From Verrucomicrobiota bacterium (GTDB taxonomy: Bacteria; Verrucomicrobiota; Verrucomicrobiia; Verrucomicrobiales; DEV007), in contig JAJRVS010000329.1 in assembly GCA_024277195.1 (NCBI GenBank), positions 1 to 56,906 of the forward strand: DNA of 56,906 nt. Direction: 5' to 3'. A program made the translations under genes and the position numbers. A model generated the notes under the pieces. The model saw only the letters and a list, made by a program, of their open reading frames with translations, was not told the origin of the DNA and made no database searches. Of this stretch, positions 37,098-45,204 are shown piece after piece (position 1 is the first letter of the stretch; the number at the start of each line of letters is the position of its first letter).

Positions 37098-38336
37098 ATG
37101 AGTCTAATCGTCCAGAAATACGGAGGCACCTCGGTCGGATCTGCAGAGCGGATCCGCAACGTGGCGCGTCGTATCCTTGATTCGCATCAGGCAGGCGACC
37201 AGATCGTCGCTGTTGTCTCCGCTATGAGCGGGGTCACCAATCGACTTATAGCACTCTCGGAAGAAGTCACCGGCAAAACACTAAGTGCGACCGAACGCGA
37301 AATGGACGTGCTACTCTCCACCGGAGAACAAACCACCATCGCGCTGATCTCCATGGCCATCAACTCCATGGGCGGCAAAGCAGTCTCTCTGACCGGTGCT
37401 CAGGCCGGCATCCAAACCGATGGGGTCCATACCCGCGCACGCATCTCCAATATCACCCCAGACGAAGTCCATCGCCTGCTCAACGACGGCAACATCGTCA
37501 TCCTCGCCGGCTTCCAAGGGCGCAGCCCGGAAGGCTATATCACCACTCTCGGACGTGGAGGCTCCGACCTCACCGCCATCGCCATGGCTGCCGCCGTCGA
37601 CGCGCAACTCTGCCAAATTTACACTGACGTGAACGGCGTTTACACCTGTGACCCTCGGGTGGTAAAAACCGCCCAAAAAATCGGAGAAATCAGCTACGAT
37701 GAGATGCTGGAGATGGCCAGCTCCGGATCCAAAGTTATGCAATCGCGTTCGGTTGAATTTGCCAAAAAATTCGGCGTGCGTTTTGAAGTCCGCAGCAGCC
37801 TGAATCAAGAATCTGGAACAATTGTCACCGAAGAAACTATGAGCATGGAATCCGTTGTCATTCGTGGGATCAGCCTAGAGCGCGATCAAGCCAAAATCAC
37901 CATCGCCGGAGTGCGGGATCAACCCGGCACGGCTGGCAAGGTTTTCTCCGCTATCGCCGAGGCCAATGTCATTGTCGACATGATCGTGCAAAACGTATCT
38001 AAAACCGGCACCACCGATATTTCCTTCACCGTAGGGCAGCCGGATCTCGCCAAGGCGGAAAAAACACTCAACGCCGTATTGCCTGATATCGGTGAGAAGG
38101 TTGAACTCATTTCCCAGGAAGGCATCGCCAAACTCAGCGTGGTCGGCATCGGCATGCGCTCCCATTCCGGCGTGGCAGCCCAGATGTTCGATACCCTGTC
38201 AAAAGCAGGCATCAACATTCAGATGATCTCCACCTCGGAAATCAAAATCACCGTCACCGTCAGTAATGACCAGATCGATGATGCTGCGAGAGCCGTGCAC
38301 AGTGCCTTTGGACTCGACGCGGAGACACTCATCTGA
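37098..38336 (+). CDS. lysC: Aspartate kinase
   Basis: The 412-residue monofunctional enzyme makes aspartyl phosphate. It begins with VQKYGGTSVGSAERI, continues with STGEQTTIALISMAI, FQGRSPEGYITTLGRGGSDLT (split here: GRGGSDLTA binds ATP) and TDVNGVYTCDPRVV, and ends with two ACT domains (ITIAGVRDQPGTAGKVF and SVVGIGMRSHSGVAAQMF) that normally bind lysine and threonine. Thus feedback control is likely. No clear ribosome binding site precedes the ATG because the terminator hairpin is there. Confidence 0.96.
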   Translation: MSLIVQKYGGTSVGSAERIRNVARRILDSHQAGDQIVAVVSAMSGVTNRLIALSEEVTGKTLSATEREMDVLLSTGEQTTIALISMAINSMGGKAVSLTGAQAGIQTDGVHTRARISNITPDEVHRLLNDGNIVILAGFQGRSPEGYITTLGRGGSDLTAIAMAAAVDAQLCQIYTDVNGVYTCDPRVVKTAQKIGEISYDEMLEMASSGSKVMQSRSVEFAKKFGVRFEVRSSLNQESGTIVTEETMSMESVVIRGISLERDQAKITIAGVRDQPGTAGKVFSAIAEANVIVDMIVQNVSKTGTTDISFTVGQPDLAKAEKTLNAVLPDIGEKVELISQEGIAKLSVVGIGMRSHSGVAAQMFDTLSKAGINIQMISTSEIKITVTVSNDQIDDAARAVHSAFGLDAETLI

Positions 38337-38372
38337 TATAATTATCAGAATTCCAGCCTTCCCTGTCCCACT

Positions 38373-39473
38373 ATGCCTCGTGCCAAACGCAAAGCCCCGG
38401 CAAAACGCAAAACCCGCGCCAAACGTAAGTCTCCGAGCAAACGTAAAAAACGTTCTAAACAGAGTTCGTTTCTAAAACGCGTTTTACCTGTCTTTTTGTT
38501 GCTCATCATCGGCATCGCGTTTTTTTCACCTGTCGCTGATTTTGTCCTTGCTCAGGGGCTTTTTAAGCCGCGCATCGCCCCTGAACCTGGGAAAGAAGAA
38601 AGTGAGGTCATCACCCGTGTCCAGATCTATCTCGACCGCAAGCATTTTGGCCCGGGGGTGATCGATGGCGCCCTAGGCGAATTCACTCGTCTCGCTGTAA
38701 CGGCTTATAATAAACGCTATGTCAAAAATCCTGACCCAAGCAATTGGTACCAGGTATTAAGGGATTCCCAACTCGGGATCAAATTTGTCTACAACAAATA
38801 CACCATCAAAAAAGGTGACCTCAGGTACGTCGGCCGGGTGCCAAAAAAACTGTCCGAACAAGAAAACGTCAAATACATGTATTACCGCAGCCTCGCCGAA
38901 TTTGTCACCGAGCGCTACCACACCAACTGGAATTTTCTCCACAAACTCAACCCCGGCATCAATCTTGACCGCTTGAAAGTCGGCGATGTACTAAGCGTGC
39001 CCAACGTCGTTCCTTTCCGCATCGAAGACGTCAAAAAACACGACCAATATTCCGAAGACCCCATATTGAGTCAGCGCCATTTGTTCGTCGATACCGATAC
39101 CAAAATCGTTTCTATCATCGAAAAAAAACAAGTCATCGCCACCTTCCCCATCACCCCGGGAAAAGAAAAGTTTATCCCGCGCGGTGAATGGAAGATCGTC
39201 AACATGGTCACCACTCCTGAATTCCGCTACGACCGCAAGATGCTCAATGAAGGTGTACGTAGCGACGACTTCTACACCATCCCTCCAGGCCCCAACAATC
39301 CCGTCGGCATCCTGTGGGCTGGTTTGAGTAAATCCGGGATCGGCCTGCATGGCACCAACAACCCCGACACCATCGGCCGTGCCCGCAGTGCCGGTTGTAT
39401 CCGCCTAGCCAACTGGGACGCCATCCGCCTGCCCACACTCGTCCGGCCCGGCGCCACCGTTACGGTCAAATAA
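38373..39473 (+). CDS. L,D-transpeptidase with LysM, membrane anchored, polybasic N-terminus
   Basis: The 366-residue protein begins with about 33 residues of repeated KRK blocks (such as AKRKTRAKRKSPSKRKKR), then one hydrophobic helix (about 37-60). Outside follow a peptidoglycan-binding-like segment (ITRVQIYLDRKHFGPGVIDG), a LysM-like domain (about 165-210, HKLNPGINLDRLKVGDVLSV) and the YkuD domain with GLHGTNNPDTIGR and catalytic SAGCIRL (about 340-346). It is likely an inner-membrane-anchored wall cross-linker. The basic tail would lie in the cytoplasm, where it could bind phospholipid or nucleic acid. Confidence 0.9.
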   Translation: MPRAKRKAPAKRKTRAKRKSPSKRKKRSKQSSFLKRVLPVFLLLIIGIAFFSPVADFVLAQGLFKPRIAPEPGKEESEVITRVQIYLDRKHFGPGVIDGALGEFTRLAVTAYNKRYVKNPDPSNWYQVLRDSQLGIKFVYNKYTIKKGDLRYVGRVPKKLSEQENVKYMYYRSLAEFVTERYHTNWNFLHKLNPGINLDRLKVGDVLSVPNVVPFRIEDVKKHDQYSEDPILSQRHLFVDTDTKIVSIIEKKQVIATFPITPGKEKFIPRGEWKIVNMVTTPEFRYDRKMLNEGVRSDDFYTIPPGPNNPVGILWAGLSKSGIGLHGTNNPDTIGRARSAGCIRLANWDAIRLPTLVRPGATVTVK

Positions 39474-39494
39474 TAGGCAACCTCCCGCGCGCCC

Positions 39495-39878
39495 TCAGTT
39501 CTTTTTAGCCAATACTTCCTCCAGGCAGCGTAACAGCACTTCCAGATTCACCGGCTTGGGCAAAATATTCATCGCCCCCGCTTGAGCCACCGCATCCTGG
39601 CTAGTCTCTTCCTGAGAAACCAAGGCCGTCATCATGACCACCGGTATGCTCTGCAACAAGGGATCATCCTGCATCTGCGCGGCAACGTCCCCACCATCCA
39701 TACCTGGCATAACAATATCCAATAGCACCACATCGGGTAAAAACTCATGCGCCGCATTCAGCGCTTTAGTGGAGTCGTTTTCCACCCGCACCTCATACCT
39801 CTCGGTTTTCTCCAAATTCATTTTTAAGAGTTTTGTGAACCCCGTCTCGTCATCTACCACTAAAATTCTACAAATCAT
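39495..39878 (-). CDS. Single-domain response regulator
   Basis: This 127-residue receiver domain has no output domain. The start CRILVVDDETGF gives the acidic pair, the phosphorylated Asp lies in VVLLDIVMPGMDGGD (about residue 56), MMTAL holds the conserved Thr, and PKPV holds the Lys. It lies 61 bases after the histidine kinase gene on the same strand, so the two are probably partners. With no DNA-binding domain, it must act through protein contact or as an intermediate in a phosphorelay. Confidence 0.93.
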   Translation of the reverse strand: MICRILVVDDETGFTKLLKMNLEKTERYEVRVENDSTKALNAAHEFLPDVVLLDIVMPGMDGGDVAAQMQDDPLLQSIPVVMMTALVSQEETSQDAVAQAGAMNILPKPVNLEVLLRCLEEVLAKKN

Positions 39879-39939
39879 GTTATTCTCCTTTTTTTAGTAT
39901 ATTAATAATACCTTCTTTTATTTTGCGGAAATCCGCCCT

Positions 39940-41232
39940 TCATGTCAACTCGTTCCCCCCTCTGGCAGGAACTTTCAAAGTAATCGTTATTTGCACCCCG
40001 CCCAACAAACGGTTTCTCACATCAATCCCACCATTGTGCAGCTCAATAATTTTACGCACCACAGAAAGCCCTAATCCCGTACCTATTCCCGTTGATTTGG
40101 TCGTAAAAAACGGATCGAATATTTTCTGCAGATTTTCCTCTGAAATCCCGCCACCATTATCTTTCAACTTCAAAAGCACCACCTCATCCCCGTTGCGCAA
40201 ATGATCCGCCGTCCGCAAACCTTCATCCCGCTCGATCCCTTCCAGCTTCGCTGATGACAAAATAATTTCCAATTTTGGTTTCACCGTATCCTCCATCGCA
40301 TGCACGGCGTTGATCAATAGGTTCACCAACACCTGCTCGAACTTGGCGCTATCAAGTTTTAGATCCGGCAAGTCTTTTTCAAAACGAGTGACCACCTCAA
40401 TGTTATCTTTTTTCAGCTCATGCCGAACCAACAACAACGAGTGCTCGACCAAATCACACAGTTGGGTTGGCTCCATCTCCAACTGACGCTGTGAAGAAAA
40501 ATCAACCAAACCCCTGATGATTTTATCCGCTCGATCAACCGCCTCGCGCATTTCCTTCAAGATCTCCTCGACATTCGGGTCACAGGGATCAATGCCGCCA
40601 CTTAAATATTCCACTCCCAACAATAACAAAGCCAGCGGATTTTTAACCTCATGAGCCACCCCCGCCGCCAGTCGCCCCACCGACTCCATTTTTTCTGCCT
40701 GGATCAATTGCAACTGAGTCGTTTTCAGCTCTTGATTCGCCTCGGTTAAATTTTCATTCAAAGCCGCCAACTGTTCACTCGCATGCACTTGCTCGGTGAT
40801 ATCTTCACTGATCCCCACCACCAAAGTCCGTTGCCCCTCCACATCATCAATCGGCACCTTGATGGTGTGCAACCAGACCTCCCCGGATTCCGGCGTATCC
40901 ACAATCTCTTCCGACACCTCGAACTTGCGCTTCCTGGCAATCACCAGTTCGTCCACTTGACGGAAATAAGCCGCTGAATCCGGGGAAAATAATTCGTGAT
41001 CATTTTTCCCCAATGCCTGTTCGCAAGGTATCGAAGTGATCTCTTCTTGCTTCTTATTCCACAAAACAAAACGAAACCCATCCGATGCATCCTTGGCAAA
41101 CAACCCCACCGGCAAGTTGTCAATCACCGCTTCCAGATAAGCCACTTCCCGGGAATGCCGGCCAAAATCGGATTGCGCCGATCCGCTGGCCGGATCATCC
41201 AGACCTTGTAGCTGAGCCTCGTTGTTTTCCAT
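39940..41232 (-). CDS. PAS-domain sensor histidine kinase
   Basis: From the ATG at 41232 the kinase has 430 residues; an in-frame ATG at 41244 is an alternative. There is no membrane helix, so it is probably cytoplasmic. A PAS domain with its PAC extension covers about 20-140 (DNLPVGLFAKDASDGFRFV, TIKVPIDDVEGQRTLVVGI). A short coiled coil leads to the HisKA helix with the phosphorylated His in AAGVAHEVKNPL, then the HATPase domain with LVNLLINAVHAM, LKDNGGGISEENL, and GTGLGLSVVRKIIELHNGG. The next gene is the single-domain regulator. Confidence 0.93.
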   Translation of the reverse strand: MENNEAQLQGLDDPASGSAQSDFGRHSREVAYLEAVIDNLPVGLFAKDASDGFRFVLWNKKQEEITSIPCEQALGKNDHELFSPDSAAYFRQVDELVIARKRKFEVSEEIVDTPESGEVWLHTIKVPIDDVEGQRTLVVGISEDITEQVHASEQLAALNENLTEANQELKTTQLQLIQAEKMESVGRLAAGVAHEVKNPLALLLLGVEYLSGGIDPCDPNVEEILKEMREAVDRADKIIRGLVDFSSQRQLEMEPTQLCDLVEHSLLLVRHELKKDNIEVVTRFEKDLPDLKLDSAKFEQVLVNLLINAVHAMEDTVKPKLEIILSSAKLEGIERDEGLRTADHLRNGDEVVLLKLKDNGGGISEENLQKIFDPFFTTKSTGIGTGLGLSVVRKIIELHNGGIDVRNRLLGGVQITITLKVPARGGNELT

Positions 41233-41347
41233 GGGAGAGATCAAAACCTCGATTCAATTGTTCCTATCATGGCAAGAGATCTTCATCCTGTCGATCACCG
41301 ATTCCCTTTTTCCTGCACGAATCAAAACCCTCTTCCTCATTACAACG

Positions 41348-41377
41348 AAAAACCCGAGGGTTTCCCCTCGGGTTTTT
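41348..41377. terminator. Bidirectional-looking terminator downstream of the DUF1501 gene
   Basis: AAAAACCCGAGGG (41348-41360) pairs perfectly with CCCTCGGGTTTTT (41365-41377) around TTTC. The T run at one end and A run at the other make it symmetrical. On the minus strand it follows the DUF1501 stop by 36 bases and separates the PSD1-DUF1501 set from the kinase gene. Confidence 0.85.
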
Positions 41378-41412
41378 CTTACCTTTCGCTTAAAAAGGGG
41401 GCGTCTCCCTTT

Positions 41413-42723
41413 CTAAGAAAATAGCTGCATGATCGGTTCCGCTTCCGGCACCATTTCATTGGTCTTCGGATCCAACTTGTGACCCGCCACCATGAAAGGA
41501 CGGCCGGATGGAGCATAAATCACTTTATCCAAAGGCATTCCCATCGCGTAAGCAATCGTAGCATTGTGCTCTTTGGCACTAACTTTATCCTCCTTCGGCG
41601 CGACTCCCTTATCGTCTGAAGAGCCATACACCTGGCCTCCAACAATACCTCCACCAGCCCACATCGTGGTGAACACCGCCGAATGGTGATCACGACCACC
41701 ATTGGCGTTGATCCGTGGAGTTCTACCGAACTCGGAACCCAATACAATCAAGGTCTTGTCAAAAAGCCCTTCAGCTTTCAAATCGTCAATCAGAGCAGAA
41801 ATAGCCTTATCCATCACGCCCGCGCGTTCAGGGATCACGTTCCACAAATCATTGTGCATATCCCAGCCACCATAAGTGACCTCAACGTGGCGCACTCCGT
41901 TTGCCACCAATCGTTTGGCCAGCAAAGCGCCTTGCCCCAATCGGTTCATGCCGTAAGTATCACGTTTTTCCTTTTTCTCTTTAGTGAGATCAAACACCTC
42001 CAAATCCTCACTCTCCATCAGTTTCAAAGTTTCATCGTAAAAGTCCGAATACGCTTTCACCTCTTTGGTCTTGAATTTACTTTGGAAACTCGCATCAAAG
42101 GTATCGATCATCTTCATGCGTTTACCAAAAGCACGTTCATCCACCGTTGCTTTCACGTTCTGAATACCTTTCTCCGGATCACCTATCGGCAACGGGCTCA
42201 ACAACGGCCCCATGAAACCGGATCCTGAATGATTACCCCCTCCTCCGATCACCACACTGTCCGGCAAGGTTTCGTGTTTTTTGCCCAGCAAACGCTGTGC
42301 CCACGGACCCGTGGTTGGGTGAATGATCGTCGCTTTGCGGCTGTAAGCCGTGTGCAACTGATAACTGGCTCCACGGTGATCCGCGGTTAACAACTGCATC
42401 GAACGCACCAAGGCGATGTCCTTGAACCGCTCCGCCAATCCAGGCAAAAATTCGGAAAGTTCAATCCCCGCGACCGGCGTTTTAGCGGTGCCGGTTTTTC
42501 CCTGGGTTTCAGCCCCGGGTTTAGGATCAAAAGTATCGAGATGGGTCATGCCCCCACTCATGTAAAAGAAAATACAGTGCTCGGCTTTGCCACCCGTGGC
42601 AGCACCATACACATTACTATTTCCCAACATTGGAACCATGCTCACTCCCAACGCGCTTTTTGCCGCGTTCATCATGAATTTACGGCGACTCTGACCGTCC
42701 AGACTATTCAGACCTTGTTTCAT
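41413..42723 (-). CDS. DUF1501 protein, Tat-exported (second copy)
   Basis: The 436-residue protein carries a twin-arginine leader (SRRKFMMNAAKSALG). The DUF1501 fold follows with CIFFYMSGGMTHLDTFDPKP, the ADHRGASYQLHTAYSRKA block, NGVRHVEVTYGGWDMHNDLW and VLGSEFGRTPRINANGGRDHH. It is a paralogue of the protein at 16388-17869 but shorter by about 57 residues and clearly diverged. It comes 62 bases after its PSD1 partner. The His/Asp-rich motifs suggest metal binding as in alkaline-phosphatase-fold proteins; the substrate is unknown. Confidence 0.92.
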   Translation of the reverse strand: MKQGLNSLDGQSRRKFMMNAAKSALGVSMVPMLGNSNVYGAATGGKAEHCIFFYMSGGMTHLDTFDPKPGAETQGKTGTAKTPVAGIELSEFLPGLAERFKDIALVRSMQLLTADHRGASYQLHTAYSRKATIIHPTTGPWAQRLLGKKHETLPDSVVIGGGGNHSGSGFMGPLLSPLPIGDPEKGIQNVKATVDERAFGKRMKMIDTFDASFQSKFKTKEVKAYSDFYDETLKLMESEDLEVFDLTKEKKEKRDTYGMNRLGQGALLAKRLVANGVRHVEVTYGGWDMHNDLWNVIPERAGVMDKAISALIDDLKAEGLFDKTLIVLGSEFGRTPRINANGGRDHHSAVFTTMWAGGGIVGGQVYGSSDDKGVAPKEDKVSAKEHNATIAYAMGMPLDKVIYAPSGRPFMVAGHKLDPKTNEMVPEAEPIMQLFS

Positions 42724-42785
42724 TATTCGATTTCCTTTCTCAGTTTTTATTTTAAATCAGCAACAGCTTTTTTTGTCCCTCTCAA

Positions 42786-45014
42786 TTATTGAATGAAGAG
42801 GAATTCCCGGGTATTCAATAACGCCCAGATCACATTTCCCATCTTAGCGACTTCCATCGCCTCTTTGCTCATCTTCTTGTCCTTGTCTTTGGAGACACGC
42901 ATTCCACTGGAAGCCGCGCTCTTTTCCTCGGAAGTAGGAAAACGCCCCAAAATACTCATGAAGATTTTCTCAGTTTTGCCCCCTTTACCCCGAGTATTGT
43001 TCACCACTTCATTCACCAGATGAGCCTTGGCGTTGGTCAGCACCTGATTAGTAATTTTACCATTCAACAAAGCCATCACCTGCGGAGTTGATCCCTGGGT
43101 AGTATTGTTCTCAATCAACTGCTTGTTGGATTGGCCAAACATGCGCAGGAAAGTTCCCGGACGTTGCGGTAATGACAGCTCGGAAGCTCTCACCATCTGC
43201 TCTCCCCCCACTCTCGAAGCAGCCATCGCCTCTTTACTTCCCATTTCTCCGCTCATCCCTTTGATCGCGCCTACAGAGGCAAACTGCTTCTTGAAGTTCA
43301 TCACCGCATCCGCCGTTTTCAAAGTGGATAAATCAGTGTTCATCACTGCCTGGTAGTCTTCCAAACCCCGGCGTTGCATCGACTCCGGGTTGGAGGTCGT
43401 CAAAGTCACCAGCGAGTCCCAGATCTGCTCAGCTGTCATGCGGCGCAAAATCGGCTCGGCGAAGTGATACTCGCCACGGTCAATCTGAGTCAAAGTCGGC
43501 GATACATGGCAAGCTTCACGCTGATAAGCATTCGTATTGTATAAAATACGCATGAACCCTTTCACATCAAAGTCCAGCTCGTGCATCGTATCTTCCAAAA
43601 ATGTCAGCAATTCCTTATTCTGTGCCTGACCTCCAAGATCACCTGGGATGTTATCCACAGGTTCAATTTGAGCCAACCCAAAAGCTCGTTTCCACAAACG
43701 GTTCACCAGATTAACCGTGAAACGCGGATTTTCTTTCGAAGTCATCCACTCGGCGAATGCCTGACGAGGACTTTCAAATTTACTAACATCCACCTTCTCA
43801 CCGAAATAAGCAGCGGGAGCTACAGAAGAACTAGGATCCGCGTCGTCATACTTGTAATCGTGAGGAAGCTTGACTTTGTTTCCTCCGCCATCGTTCACAT
43901 TATAGCCATACGTGCCCAGAATCTGATTCAACTGATTATCCGTTTTAGCGTTTTTGCGCAACTTGCCACCGTCCAATAACAGCTTGTTCAAACGGTCACG
44001 CTCGCCGCGGGAGCTGTTCTTTTTCCCCATCGCCATCATGCTTCCTCCTCCGCGGGTATTGGTTTCGCCAAAAAACGAAGCCATTTTATAAAAGTCCATC
44101 TGATAAACCTCTTCAAATGGATGGTCATGACACTGGGCGCAGGTAATTTCCGTCCCCAGAAACACCGTAAAGGTATTAGACAGGTTACACAGCGGCATGC
44201 CATTATCCGTGACCAGATAACCCGTCGCCGGATTGTCCCACAAGGTTCCTGTAGCCGTCAGCATTTCTTCTACCAGCCTATCCAAGTGCTTATTCTCACG
44301 GATACTGTCCTTGACCCAATCCACGTAACCAATAGCTTTCAACTGGCCTCCTCCACCCATGACCACTCCATCACGGATGCGCAACAAGTCACTATACCAG
44401 TTAAACATATTCATGACATAAGCCTCGGAGTCGAGCAGTTCGTCAATCAACTTGGCGCGCTTGCCTTTGCCTCCGGCTTCGAGGAAATCCACCGCTTCGT
44501 TATAAGTGGGGATACGACCAGCGATGTCCAGATAAACCCGGCGCACAAATTGCTGATCGGTCATCCGCTTGTTGGGCAAAGTCATTTTTTCCTCATACAC
44601 CAACTCCTCAGCCTTTTTCTTCCGCTCCAGCTTGCTCAGGCCTTTTTCTTTCGACAGAAGCGCGCCGCGCGCACGAATTTCACCATTGGCGGTTTTCAAT
44701 TTTGCCATGATCATCTGATCAATTTTCTGCGAAGGCGTTCCGGAGAGCGTCGGAGCTTGAGCCGCTGCCTGCGCTTTCACATAAGTCTGATCCGCCGCGC
44801 TCAACTGCGCAAAAGGCAATTTGATATCCCCATTTGCCGATTTCAACTTGATCATCAAACCCTGGGCTGTTTTTTCATAGCCCAAGTATTCAGCCTCCAC
44901 CTCATGCCCCTTTTGGTCTTTCCATAACCGGGCATCCGCTCCGACCGATGACGAGATCAACACCCCGCCGATCAAAGCAGCCAACATTTTGTTCATCATT
45001 TTATTATGCTTCAT
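42786..45014 (-). CDS. SHD1-like / DUF1549 / DUF1553 protein (second PSD1-type copy)
   Basis: The 742-residue protein has a signal peptide (MLAALIGGVLISSSVGADA). An SHD1-like module follows (about 29-85, LWKDQKGHEVEAEYLGYEK) in the place of the cytochrome c domain of the copy at 17888-21313. Then come DUF1549 (VRRVYLDIAGRIPTYNEAV), the haem-type motif CAQCHDHPFEEVYQMDFY, and DUF1553 (FTVNLVNRLWKRAFGLAQ). It is therefore exported and may bind one haem. It is upstream of DUF1501 and downstream of the ECF-sigma/FecR pair on the same strand, suggesting that the sigma factor controls the set. Confidence 0.92.
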   Translation of the reverse strand: MKHNKMMNKMLAALIGGVLISSSVGADARLWKDQKGHEVEAEYLGYEKTAQGLMIKLKSANGDIKLPFAQLSAADQTYVKAQAAAQAPTLSGTPSQKIDQMIMAKLKTANGEIRARGALLSKEKGLSKLERKKKAEELVYEEKMTLPNKRMTDQQFVRRVYLDIAGRIPTYNEAVDFLEAGGKGKRAKLIDELLDSEAYVMNMFNWYSDLLRIRDGVVMGGGGQLKAIGYVDWVKDSIRENKHLDRLVEEMLTATGTLWDNPATGYLVTDNGMPLCNLSNTFTVFLGTEITCAQCHDHPFEEVYQMDFYKMASFFGETNTRGGGSMMAMGKKNSSRGERDRLNKLLLDGGKLRKNAKTDNQLNQILGTYGYNVNDGGGNKVKLPHDYKYDDADPSSSVAPAAYFGEKVDVSKFESPRQAFAEWMTSKENPRFTVNLVNRLWKRAFGLAQIEPVDNIPGDLGGQAQNKELLTFLEDTMHELDFDVKGFMRILYNTNAYQREACHVSPTLTQIDRGEYHFAEPILRRMTAEQIWDSLVTLTTSNPESMQRRGLEDYQAVMNTDLSTLKTADAVMNFKKQFASVGAIKGMSGEMGSKEAMAASRVGGEQMVRASELSLPQRPGTFLRMFGQSNKQLIENNTTQGSTPQVMALLNGKITNQVLTNAKAHLVNEVVNNTRGKGGKTEKIFMSILGRFPTSEEKSAASSGMRVSKDKDKKMSKEAMEVAKMGNVIWALLNTREFLFIQ

Positions 45015-45111
45015 TCTTATCTTTCTTTAATTGTTTTCCAAGGCGGAAATCCCCACGTCAAATAGCTGCAATGACAGTATCAAATGGGGGAAATAGTGGG
45101 GGTCATTTCTT

Positions 45112-45121
45112 GGGGGGGGGG
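45112..45121. repeat. Ten-base G/C homopolymer in the leader between FecR-LamG and PSD1 genes
   Basis: A run of ten G (C on the coding strand) lies about 100 bases upstream of the PSD1 start at 45014. Runs of this length tend to slip in replication, and in a promoter or leader they can vary expression. There is no other coding feature in this 190-base gap. Confidence 0.5.
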
Positions 45122-45204
45122 TATTTCGTGACACAATATGCTATCACTCCGTGTTGAGGAGATAACACAATCAAGTGCTTCTGTTACAGTTTTTTATTCA
45201 ATTT

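Noticed and set aside
44121-44927. Plus-strand open frame (268 codons) over the second DUF1549/1553 gene
   Set aside because: Antisense to a gene with recognisable domains, and no start signals.
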